From Gemmatimonadota bacterium (GTDB lineage Bacteria > Gemmatimonadota > Gemmatimonadetes > Longimicrobiales > Gaopeijiaceae): a stretch of DNA of 46,330 bases. The translations under genes and the position numbers were made by a program. The notes under the pieces are model-generated. The model was not told the origin of the DNA, did no database searches, and saw only the letters and a program-made list of their open reading frames with translations. Positions within the stretch are counted from its first letter, which is position 1; each line of letters begins with the position of its first letter. The DNA lies in the NCBI GenBank assembly GCA_016873995.1, contig VGVR01000027.1:1-46330 (forward strand). The letters run 5' to 3'. Below are positions 27,731 through 35,907 of this stretch, in pieces.

Positions 27731-28744
27731 CTACCGCGGGAAATCGCGGGAGTCGCCTTGCCGGGGGTGTCCGAATCTGTCTGTGCAAGCGCTCATCGGC
27801 TCACTCGCGCCCCCGTACGCCGACCGTATCAGCTCGACATCCCGCCGCGCGTCCCCGAGACCGTAGAGCGGATCCCCTCCGACGGTCAGCACTCCCAGGA
27901 AGTCCGCCAGCATCGCCCGGTACCCCTGGATATCTCGGAGGCCGGGGACCTTCAGCCGACGTCCCCCGAGCAACGCGAACAGGCCGTTGGACTCGAAGAG
28001 GATCGACCGTTTCGTGCCGTAGATTCGGGACAGCCGGAGCCCCCGCAGTGTAGCAGGGATCTCCCACGAATAGGCCAGCACCCCCGCGGCGCCCTCCGCG
28101 TACTCGATCGTCAGGAGCGCCGTGCGCTCGTGGCCCGGCGGCGCATCCGGTAAACTGCCCGCGACGCGCTCGATGGTCAGGCCGAGACTCGCGAGGAAGC
28201 TCACCCAGTGGACTCCGCCCTCGAAGAGTGCGCCCCCACCGGACCGGGCCGGATCCGCGCGCCAGCCCTCGGTCGCCTGGCGCTTCACGGCGTCGATCGT
28301 GATCAGGCGCACCTCGCCGAGCGCACCCGAGTGGATGGCGTCGCGGAGGTATCGCAGCAGCGGCTTGTAGACGTAGTTCTCGGCGACCAACACCTGGCGA
28401 TCCGCTCGGGCCGCCGCGGCCGCGACCTCGTCGAAGTCAGTGCGCTCCAGGAAGGCCGGCTTCTCGACGATCACGTGCTTGCGGGCGCCGAGGGCGGCCA
28501 GGGCCATGGCCCGATGCGTGTCGGGGGGCGTCGTGACGAACACCGCATCGATGCTCTCCGAGCCGACGGCGTCCTCCCATGGTCCTCGGAGCTGCTCGCA
28601 GTCGAACCGCTGGGTGAGCATCGCATCATGCCTGCGATTCCAATGCGCCAGTCGGACGTGCGGGTGATGCTTGGTCAGGAGCCTGGCGTGGCGGCGAGCG
28701 GCGACTCCCCCGCCGAGGATGAGAAGGCAGGGTAGTGTGCGCAC
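27731..28744 (-). CDS. Gfo/Idh/MocA-family oxidoreductase
   Basis: A 337-residue predicted NAD(P)-dependent dehydrogenase. The N-terminal Rossmann fold has LILGGGVAARRHARLL, the segment VFVTTPPDTHR and the catalytic EKP lysine motif (HVIVEKPAFLE); the C-terminal substrate domain has GALGEVRLITIDAVKR and EGGVHWVSFLASLG (likely catalytic His). The family oxidises sugars, inositols and related compounds; the substrate here is unknown. GTG start at 28744 lies 4 bases after the membrane-protein stop, making it the last gene of the three-gene minus-strand operon. Confidence 0.9.
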   Translation of the reverse strand: MRTLPCLLILGGGVAARRHARLLTKHHPHVRLAHWNRRHDAMLTQRFDCEQLRGPWEDAVGSESIDAVFVTTPPDTHRAMALAALGARKHVIVEKPAFLERTDFDEVAAAAARADRQVLVAENYVYKPLLRYLRDAIHSGALGEVRLITIDAVKRQATEGWRADPARSGGGALFEGGVHWVSFLASLGLTIERVAGSLPDAPPGHERTALLTIEYAEGAAGVLAYSWEIPATLRGLRLSRIYGTKRSILFESNGLFALLGGRRLKVPGLRDIQGYRAMLADFLGVLTVGGDPLYGLGDARRDVELIRSAYGGASEPMSACTDRFGHPRQGDSRDFPR

Positions 28745-28748
28745 TTGG

Positions 28749-29570
28749 TCACCCTCCCACGCCGCGCAGCCCTGCGAACGCGGCGAAGAACGTGATGCCC
28801 ACGCCGGCCCAGATGAGGGCGTAGAGCGGGATGAAGTACTGACGGCGAGCGAGCATCTCCGGAAAGTGAATGGGCTTGCCTGCGAACTTTCCGCGCGGCG
28901 TCGACGGGAAGAAGCAGGTCTTCCACGTCTCGAGAGTCGCGACCGTGAACCCGACGGCGCAGAGCGCGATCAGCACATAGCTGTCCGTGAAGTTCGAGAT
29001 CAGGAGCCCGTACAGCGTGGCCACCGCCGGGCTGCGGAAGAACTTGAGTGTCTCGAAGCCCTCGATTGGGGCATCCTTGAACGCCCCACCGAAAGCGGAG
29101 TACCAGCCGCCGGTGCTGGCGACGAGAGTCAGGGCGAGCAGGGACTCCCCGGCGCCCGGTTCGGGCTGCACCGACTGCACGAGTGCGAGCAGGCCCAGCG
29201 CCAGGCCCACGAGTCCGAGCCCGGCGGCCAGCCGCGCGCCGCGGTGGCGAATCACGCGCCCCATGACGTGAAACTGCATCGGGATGAAGTACTTCGACTG
29301 ATCTTCGTCTCGGATGAACGTCTTCCAGAACTCGTTGGCCGCGCGCTCGAGTGCGTACGTGAGGCCGAACAGAACGAGCGCTCCCGAGGCCGTCGTCGCG
29401 TCGAGCCCGACGACCATCGCGGCCAGGGGCGCCAGCGTCACCCCGAGTAGGATGCTCCGAGCGTAGCGCCTGAGCGTGAAGCCTTCGTGAACGGCATCCT
29501 TGTACATCCCCCAGGTCGAGATGTGACAGCCGACCGCGAGACCCACGAGGACCGCGAATAGCGTGCTCAT
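28749..29570 (-). CDS. internally duplicated multi-pass membrane protein of unknown function
   Basis: A 273-residue protein with about six to eight hydrophobic segments and no recognised family. Two halves carry matching landmarks: GMYKDAVHEGFTLRRYARS (21-39) against GAFKDAPIEGFETLKFFRS (162-180), and ERAANEFWKTF (75-85) against ATLETWKTCFF (211-221). The spacing between landmarks is similar in each half, so it looks like an ancient tandem duplication of one module with a K-D-A-x-x-E-G-F loop. The ATG overlaps the GMC stop (ATGA), and the dehydrogenase follows 4 bases after its end. A role as membrane anchor or electron or substrate carrier for the two oxidoreductases is inference. Confidence 0.8.
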   Translation of the reverse strand: MSTLFAVLVGLAVGCHISTWGMYKDAVHEGFTLRRYARSILLGVTLAPLAAMVVGLDATTASGALVLFGLTYALERAANEFWKTFIRDEDQSKYFIPMQFHVMGRVIRHRGARLAAGLGLVGLALGLLALVQSVQPEPGAGESLLALTLVASTGGWYSAFGGAFKDAPIEGFETLKFFRSPAVATLYGLLISNFTDSYVLIALCAVGFTVATLETWKTCFFPSTPRGKFAGKPIHFPEMLARRQYFIPLYALIWAGVGITFFAAFAGLRGVGG

Positions 29571-31197
29571 GCTTTCTCCCCGTTGAAGTGAGACTGCCGT
29601 AGTGCAAGCGTGGCAATCGCGCGCGACGTCTTTGGCGCTGCGAAGGCGTGCCGCCGAGGCGCACCCGCCTCGGCAATGTGCTCGGCCGCCATCAGCGCGT
29701 TGGCCGCAATGGTCAGGCTCGGGTTCACGGCCGCGGACCGCGGCATGAAGCTGCCGTCGGTCACCCAGAGGTTCTCGATGCCGCGGAAGCGCGAGGCGAG
29801 GTCGAGGGGTGACGTGCGAGGGTCGAGCCCCATGCGCAGCGTGCCGACCGCGTGCGAGAACGTCTTGATGCGAATCGTCTGCGTGTACAGCGCGCCGGCA
29901 TGACGGAGAATCCCATGAGCGACCGAACTCAGTTCATGCCGCGCTTTGAGGTCGCGCCACGTGTAGCGATGCGTCACCACGGTGCGCGGCAGGCCGTACT
30001 CGTCGACCTCATGGGGGTGCACGCTCACGCGGTTCTCTCGGCGCGGCTGGTCCTCTGCGATCACCAGCAGGCCCGTCGAGCGGTCCGCGATCGTGTCCGC
30101 TGTGTCGCCGAGCCACTCCGGCATGTGTGCGCGCACGAGGCCGGTCGGCGGAGGATGGATCGACTGAATGCACCCAACCGGCGCATCCCCCGGGTCCCGC
30201 CGTAGAAGTCCATGATGCCGACTTGTTTGTGGAACTCCCGGCTCCCCTCGAGGCGATGCGGGAAGAGCCCGAACACGATCCCGTTGCAGTGTCGCATCAA
30301 GTAGCGACCCACGTGGGCGCGCGCGGGGCTCGACGAGTGCAGCCCGGACGCGAGGATGAGGTGGGGCGATCCGATCGCGCCGGCGGCCAGCACGTAGCGC
30401 TCGGCCGCGAAGACCGTGCGTCGTCCGGTGTGTCGATCGACGCACACGACTCCGGTCAGGCGTCCGCCGTGCCTGAGCAGCCGCACGACCACCGTGTCCG
30501 GCAAGAGGGTCATTCCCCGTCGCTCGAGCGCGGGGAGGATCGCGGACGGATCGCGCTTGGCCGCGACCGCGCAGGCGTAGCCGTCGCACGTACCACACCG
30601 CTCGCACGCGCGCCCCTCGGCGCCCGAGAAGTCGATCGCCAGAGGCAAGTGAGTCGGCCGTAGTCCGAGCGAGCGCGCCGTCTTCCAGATGAGCGCCGCC
30701 GGACCCTGCGCATCCAGTGCGGGAAACGGATAAGGTCCGGCCCGCGGGGGGTCGAGCGGATCGGTGTTGGGTCGACCGGCGACACCCAGCACTCGCTCGG
30801 CACGGGCGTAGAACGGCTCCAGATCGTCGTACGTGTAGGGCCACTCGGCCCCCGCGTCGCCGACGACCTCGGGGCACGGCTCGAAGTCGCTCACGCGCAT
30901 TCGATACGAGACCGCGCCGAAGAACACGGCGGGCCCCCCGACGCACTGGAAGGTGCCCGCAACCCCGGGATCGTCACCACGCACCCGATAGTGGCCCGCC
31001 GTGGTGAAGTGCGGGCTCAGCTCGAGCGCAGCGTCGGGCGCCCAATTCGCCGGGCCCCGCGCCACGCGGGAGCCGCGTTCCAGCATGAGCACGTCTAGGC
31101 CGGCGTGAACGAGCAAGTGCGCCGCCATGGCACCGCCGACGCCGCTGCCGATGACGATCACGTCGAAGTGCCGGCGATCACGACCCAGTGGGAGCAC
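29567..31197 (-). CDS. GMC-family FAD oxidoreductase, interrupted by a one-base frameshift
   Basis: Predicted FAD-dependent alcohol or sugar oxidoreductase. The N-terminal frame has the dinucleotide-binding FDVIVIGSGVGGAMAAHLL, the ADP-binding MLERGSRVARGP, the Cys-rich CERCGTCDGYACAVAAKRD and VLAAGAIGSPHLILASGL. After DFYGG the frame is lost near 30196-30198; the other frame supplies GCIQSIHPPPTGLV and the C-terminal catalytic and FAD part with FSHAVGTLRMG and LWVTDGSFMPRSAAVNPSLTI. One extra C in the plus-strand run TCCC would rejoin them as 543 residues. GTG 31197 has AGGAGG 4 bases upstream. It is either a recent pseudogene, a sequencing error in a homopolymer, or a recoded gene. Confidence 0.85.
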
Positions 31198-31252
31198 GAC
31201 GCCTCCTAGGTGGAGTGGTGCTCCAACGATGCCCGGGAGGCCTTTCACTATC

Positions 31253-31305
31253 CGTACGCTGACGTACGTACGCGGTTTGTAACGACGGCACATGGGGCTT
31301 GTAAC
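31253..31305. promoter_or_regulatory. repeat-rich divergent intergenic region
   Basis: Between the divergent GMC operon and the metalloprotease gene are CGTACG (31253-31258), the palindrome CGTACGTACG (31263-31272), and two direct copies of TTGTAAC (31277-31283 and 31299-31305) exactly 22 bases apart, each preceded by GG one base upstream and followed by a GGC. A spacing of two helical turns fits a dimeric regulator. No regulator gene is adjacent. Confidence 0.4.
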
Positions 31306-31463
31306 AGCGGCGGGCCGTGGCTCGGGGAGGGAGGCGTCGCTGGCGTCGCATGGCGGCCCATCCCCCGAGCCCCCTCCGGGAGCCCCGACCTACCCGGCGG
31401 GTATTCCCAGGCCGTAGACTTGCTGAGGCCCAGGTAGGCCGGCCCAGAACCCGAGGCACCGTC

Positions 31464-34127
31464 ATGAACCGCACGCTCTTGGCCCTGGCAACCTCGTTGG
31501 TCGCGCTCGGCGCACCCCTTGCCGGCCAAGTGCCACCTGACTCGGCGACAGCTCAGGTGCCGGATTCCGCCACGGCGCAGGCGCCCGATTCTGCTGGGCC
31601 GCGCGGGGGACGCCAGGAGCGCTCCGACTGGGATCGCCTGACGGAGAACGCGGCGTTCCGTGAGGGCTACTTCGACAGCTATCAGACGGACACGCGTCTC
31701 CTCTTCGTCGTCCCCGAGACCCGCCTCGGGGAGCGCTTCCTGCTCTCGTTCGAGGCCTCGCAGGGGCCGGGCGCAGGCGGGATCTACGGCGGCACGATGC
31801 TCGACATGGAGGCCCGCATCGTGTCGTTCGAGAAGCGCGCGGGGCGCATGTTCCTCATCCAGCACCAGAACCTCTATACGGCGGATGCTGATTCGCCGAC
31901 GCAACGCGCGATCGAGCTGACGTTCGGCGAGTCCGTGCTCGCGACCGCCCGGATCGAGACGACGCGTGATTCGGTCGACCATCTCGTGGACGTGCACGAC
32001 TGGTTCCTATCCGATATCTCCGAGGTGAGCGAGCGCCTGCGCGGAGCTCTGGCGGGAGACGGTGGGCGCGGTGGGGGAGGCGGAGCCAGCATCGACGACT
32101 CGCGCAGCTATTTGGAGCCGGTGCGCGCGTTCCCGCGGAACCTGACGATCGACGCGGCGCTCACCTTCCGCTCGGGCGGGGCCGTAGGGCTCCGCAGCGT
32201 ACCCGACAGCCGCTATATCCCGGTGACGGTGCACGCGCGAGTGGCCGCGCTTCCGGAAGTCGCGATGGCCACGCGCGCGGCCGACGACCGGGTGGGCTAC
32301 TTCCTGACGGCGCAAAAGGACTTCTCGCGCGACGACGGGCAGGACTATTTCCAGCGCTTCGTGAAGCGGTGGCGTCTCGAGTGCGCGGGCGCCCCCGATC
32401 GCCAGGGGATGTGCACACCTCGCCAGACGATCACGTATTACCTGGACCGCACGATTCCGGAGGAGTACCGACCGGCGATTCGCGAGGGGATCGAGGCCTG
32501 GAACGAGGCGTTCGAGGAGGCGGGCTTCCGCAACGCGATTCGCGCCGAGCTCCTTCCGGACAGCGCGGATGCAGAAGACATCCGCTATGCGACGATCCGC
32601 TGGAACGTGTCCGACCCACCGGGCTACAGCGCGATTGGACCAAGCATGATGGATCCGCGCACGGGTGAGATCCTCGACGCGGATATCCTGATGGAAGGGA
32701 ACATGATCCTGGGCTTCCGCAACGCGTGGCGTTTCCAAGTGAGCCCGGCGGCAGCTGTACAGCAGATGTTGGGTGCGGACGACAGCGAATTAGCGCGACT
32801 TGCGGCGGGCGGCGAAAGCGCTTCGTTCGCCAGCGAGATGGCCGCGCAGGGCACGTTGATCCGCGCGATGCTCCAGGCGAGGGGCGAGCTCGGGCCGTCC
32901 GCGCCGGTCCCGATGGAGTACGTGAACGACGCGGTGCGGTGGATCACGATGCACGAGGTCGGCCACACGCTCGGGCTCCGTCATAACTTCCGGGCCTCGG
33001 TCGATACGCCCAACGAGCGGCTCGCCGATACCGATTGGACGCGCGAGCGAGGTCTGACGGGGTCCGTCATGGACTACCTGACGCCCAACATCGCGCCACC
33101 CGGTCAACCCAATGGCGACTTGTACACGAAGGGCCTGGGCACGTACGACCGCTGGGCCATCGCCTACGGGTACACGCGTGACGACGAACGGGCCGCCGAA
33201 CTGGCCCGTGAGGCGGCTCAGCCCGGGCGCTCCTACGGGACCGACGAGGATACCTCGGGACGAGGCGTGCTCGATCCCACGACGAACATGTACGACCTCG
33301 GCCATGACCCGCTGCTCTGGGGAATGGAGCGCGCGCAGACGATCCGCAGTACGTGGGCCGACATCCCTTCGTTCGCGCTCGAGGACGGAACCTCGTACGC
33401 GACGGCCACGGCCGTCTTCGAGAGCCTGTTGAACCAGTACGCGCGCGCCCTGGCGACCGGCGTGAAGTACATCGGCGGCCAGTATCAGTACCGGGACCAC
33501 GTAGGTGACCCGGGGGGCCGAGGGCCGTGGCAGAACGTTCCGCGGGAGCGCCAGGTCGCGGCGCTCGCATTCCTGGTCGAGCACGCGTTCAGCCAGGAGG
33601 CGTTCGCCCTGCCGGAAGAAGTGCTCCAGCAGTTCGGCGCCGATCGCTGGAACCACTGGGGGACCACGGGGACCATCGGGGGGCGCATCGACTACCCATA
33701 TCACACCGAGATCCTCGACCTGCAGCGCATGTTGCTGGAGCAGATCACCGCGCCCACCGTGTTCGCTCGTATTCGGGATGCCGAGATGAAGTTCGGCGCC
33801 GCCGAAGTGCTCACGATTCCCGAGCTGCTCGAATCGCTCTCGGACGCCGTCTGGGCCGAGGTTCGCGCGGGTACGTCGGTGCCGTCCATGCGCCGCGATC
33901 TCCAGCGGGCGCACCTCGATCTGATGGTTCGGCTCGTGACCGACGCGCCCAACGGTACACCGGCGGACGCGCGTGCGGTGGCGCGCATGACGCTCGAGGC
34001 CCTCGGGAACGACCTCTTGGCGGCGATGGGATCCCGCGACCTGGATGCGTACACACGAGCCCATCTCAACGAGAGCAGGGTACGCGTGGAGCGTGCGCTC
34101 GACGCCGGCTTGGAGTTGGTGAACTGA
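31464..34127 (+). CDS. exported zinc metalloprotease, DUF5117/pappalysin-like
   Basis: An 887-residue exported protease. ATG 31464 gives a signal peptide ending near LAGQ, then a low-complexity spacer with PDSATAQ repeats (about 24-45), a large beta-rich N-terminal region (about 65-320) and a metzincin-type catalytic domain with HEVGHTLGLRHNF (zinc His497, His501, His507 and Glu498). Another conserved block is YRPAIREGIEAWNEAFEEAGF, and GSVMDYLTPN supplies a Met after the zinc site as expected for a Met-turn. A helical C-terminal part follows. Homologues are common in Gemmatimonadota and Bacteroidetes; the substrate is unknown. The longer in-frame extension to 31317 lacks a signal peptide and is rejected. 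Confidence 0.9.
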   Translation: MNRTLLALATSLVALGAPLAGQVPPDSATAQVPDSATAQAPDSAGPRGGRQERSDWDRLTENAAFREGYFDSYQTDTRLLFVVPETRLGERFLLSFEASQGPGAGGIYGGTMLDMEARIVSFEKRAGRMFLIQHQNLYTADADSPTQRAIELTFGESVLATARIETTRDSVDHLVDVHDWFLSDISEVSERLRGALAGDGGRGGGGGASIDDSRSYLEPVRAFPRNLTIDAALTFRSGGAVGLRSVPDSRYIPVTVHARVAALPEVAMATRAADDRVGYFLTAQKDFSRDDGQDYFQRFVKRWRLECAGAPDRQGMCTPRQTITYYLDRTIPEEYRPAIREGIEAWNEAFEEAGFRNAIRAELLPDSADAEDIRYATIRWNVSDPPGYSAIGPSMMDPRTGEILDADILMEGNMILGFRNAWRFQVSPAAAVQQMLGADDSELARLAAGGESASFASEMAAQGTLIRAMLQARGELGPSAPVPMEYVNDAVRWITMHEVGHTLGLRHNFRASVDTPNERLADTDWTRERGLTGSVMDYLTPNIAPPGQPNGDLYTKGLGTYDRWAIAYGYTRDDERAAELAREAAQPGRSYGTDEDTSGRGVLDPTTNMYDLGHDPLLWGMERAQTIRSTWADIPSFALEDGTSYATATAVFESLLNQYARALATGVKYIGGQYQYRDHVGDPGGRGPWQNVPRERQVAALAFLVEHAFSQEAFALPEEVLQQFGADRWNHWGTTGTIGGRIDYPYHTEILDLQRMLLEQITAPTVFARIRDAEMKFGAAEVLTIPELLESLSDAVWAEVRAGTSVPSMRRDLQRAHLDLMVRLVTDAPNGTPADARAVARMTLEALGNDLLAAMGSRDLDAYTRAHLNESRVRVERALDAGLELVN

Positions 34128-34951
34128 CGGTCGTCGCGGTCGGAGGACTATCGGGACGCTTGCCGCGCACGCTCGTCATGGGCGTGGTGAACGTCACACC
34201 CGACTCGTTCTCGGACGGGGGACGCTACCTCCGTGCGGAGGACGCCGTGCGGCACGGCCTACGGCTCGCCGAAGACGGCGCGGACATCCTCGACGTCGGC
34301 GGCGAGAGCACGCGACCCGGCTCGGATCCGGTGAGCGAGCAGGAAGAGCTGGATCGGGTGGTGCCGGTGGTGGAGAAGCTCGCGAGCGCGTCGGGTGCGC
34401 GCATCTCGATCGACACCTACAAGCCGCGCGTCGCAGCGGAGTGCCTCGCGCACGGGGCCACGCTGGTGAACGACGTCACCGGGCTCTCGGATGCCGAGAT
34501 GGTGCGTGTGGCCCGCGGCAGCGGAGCCGGCGTCGTGATCATGCACATGCGTGGTCGGCCGAAGACCATGCAGCAGGACGTGAGCTATCGTGACGTGGTC
34601 GTCGAGGTGCGCGATTTCCTGTCCGAACGCGTGGCGCGCGCGCGGGCGGCGGGCATCGAAGAGGTGATCGTCGACCCGGGGATCGGCTTCGGTAAGACGG
34701 CGGCGCACAACTTCGAGCTGCTGCGCCGACTGCCCGAGCTGGCGATGCTCGGCTATCCCGTCCTCGTCGGCCCGTCGCGGAAGTCGTTCCTCGGCACGCT
34801 GGCGAGCAAGCTGCCGGCGGAGGAGAGGCTGGAAGGCACGCTCGCCGCGGTGGCGCTGGCGGCATGGAACGGCGCCTCGATCGTGCGCGTGCACGACGTG
34901 CACGCAGCCAAGCGGGTCGTAGAGGTCGTCGATGCGACCCGGGGCTCCTGA
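34124..34951 (+). CDS. folP: dihydropteroate synthase
   Basis: Condenses para-aminobenzoate with hydroxymethyl-dihydropterin pyrophosphate in folate synthesis. The TIM-barrel signatures are MGVVNVTPDSFSDGGRY, DVGGESTRPGSDPV, ISIDTYKP, VNDVTGL, VIMHMRGRPKTMQ, DPGIGFGKT and GPSRKSFLG. The start is uncertain. CTG 34124 overlaps the protease TGA (CTGA), has GGAG 8 bases upstream and gives 275 residues beginning MTVVAVGGLSGRLPRTLVMG. TTG 34160 gives MPRTLVMG with GGAGG 13 bases upstream. No ATG or GTG lies upstream of the conserved MGVVNVTP. folB follows after one base. Confidence 0.93.
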   Translation: MTVVAVGGLSGRLPRTLVMGVVNVTPDSFSDGGRYLRAEDAVRHGLRLAEDGADILDVGGESTRPGSDPVSEQEELDRVVPVVEKLASASGARISIDTYKPRVAAECLAHGATLVNDVTGLSDAEMVRVARGSGAGVVIMHMRGRPKTMQQDVSYRDVVVEVRDFLSERVARARAAGIEEVIVDPGIGFGKTAAHNFELLRRLPELAMLGYPVLVGPSRKSFLGTLASKLPAEERLEGTLAAVALAAWNGASIVRVHDVHAAKRVVEVVDATRGS

Positions 34952-34952
34952 C

Positions 34953-35315
34953 GTGGACAGGATCATCATCCCGGGCATCCCGCTCCGGGCTCATGTCGGC
35001 TGGACCGCCGCGGAGCGGGAGGCCGAGCAGGAGATCAGCGTGCACCTCGAGCTTCGGCTCGACCTCCGGCCCGCGGGGGCGAGCGACGAGTTGGCCCACA
35101 CCCTCGACTACGACGACGTCTGCGAGCGCGTGGCCGTGCTCGTGCGCTCGAAGGATTTTCGCTTGATCGAGGCGGTCGCGGAATCCTGCGCGCGTGGATT
35201 GCTGGCGGACTTTTCGGGTGTGGACGAGGTGCGTGTGGAAGTGCGGAAGCCCGGCGCCCTGAGCTCGCGAGGGGTTCCGTATGCAGCCGTCGAGGTGACG
35301 CGCCGACGTGGCTGA
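34953..35315 (+). CDS. folB: dihydroneopterin aldolase
   Basis: Converts dihydroneopterin to hydroxymethyl-dihydropterin plus glycolaldehyde. The 120-residue product starts at GTG 34953, one base after folP, and reads VDRIIIPGIPLRAHVGW, then ELAHTLDYDDVCERV and FRLIEAVAESCARGLL (Glu and surrounding residues of the pterin site), ending KPGALSSRGVPYAAVEVTR with the conserved KPGAL. Length is typical. It overlaps folK by 8 bases, so the three enzymes that turn dihydroneopterin into dihydropteroate are encoded together. Confidence 0.94.
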   Translation: MDRIIIPGIPLRAHVGWTAAEREAEQEISVHLELRLDLRPAGASDELAHTLDYDDVCERVAVLVRSKDFRLIEAVAESCARGLLADFSGVDEVRVEVRKPGALSSRGVPYAAVEVTRRRG

Positions 35316-35814
35316 GGTCTACGTCGGACTGGGCTCGAACCTCGGCGATCGCGTGGCTCTGCTGAGGAGCGCCGTGCAGGCCATCGGCGAGGTCATGGCG
35401 ATCGAGCGTGTGTCGTCGCTCTGGGAGACGGAGCCAGTCGGGCTGCGCGACCAGCCCGCGTTCCTGAACGCGGTTCTGCGCGGCCGCACTGAGCTGCCCG
35501 CGCGTGAGCTGCTTGCAGCGCTCATCGACATCGAGGAACGGTTGGGTCGGCGGCGGGGTGCGCCCAACGCCCCGCGCACGATCGACTTGGACTTGCTCGC
35601 GTACGACGGTCTCCGCGTGAGCGAGTCGGGACTCGAGATCCCGCACCCCCGCATGGAAGGCCGCCGGTTCGTGCTCGCCCCCCTCGCCGAGATCGCGCCG
35701 ACGCTGCGCTTGCGCCCGGGAGGCCCGACCGTGGCGGAGCTTCTGGCAGGGCTGCCTCCGGCGGAGGCCGTCGAGCGGCACCCCCACGTGGAGTGGCCGC
35801 CACCGGCCCGCTGA
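35308..35814 (+). CDS. folK: 2-amino-4-hydroxy-6-hydroxymethyldihydropteridine pyrophosphokinase
   Basis: HPPK transfers pyrophosphate from ATP to hydroxymethyl-dihydropterin, supplying the FolP substrate. The 168-residue protein begins AEVYVGLGSNLGDR, then SSLWETEPVG, QPAFLNAV, and the signature block RRGAPNAPRTIDLDLLAYD with the two magnesium-binding aspartates, ending with IPHPRMEGRRFVLAPLAEIAP. GTG 35308 lies inside the end of folB. Length is slightly above the E. coli enzyme. Confidence 0.95.
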   Translation: MAEVYVGLGSNLGDRVALLRSAVQAIGEVMAIERVSSLWETEPVGLRDQPAFLNAVLRGRTELPARELLAALIDIEERLGRRRGAPNAPRTIDLDLLAYDGLRVSESGLEIPHPRMEGRRFVLAPLAEIAPTLRLRPGGPTVAELLAGLPPAEAVERHPHVEWPPPAR

Positions 35815-35907
35815 GCGCGCTGCAAAGATGTCCCATCCAGACATGGAGGGGACCCTTCGTCTGCCTCATTCTACGTGCGAGCGAAGGTGACCAGCGGAGA
35901 CGAAACG

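Noticed and set aside
27731..31197. Natural-product or defence cluster
   Set aside because: Only two generic oxidoreductases and a membrane protein; no synthase, nuclease, transposase or other hallmark gene.
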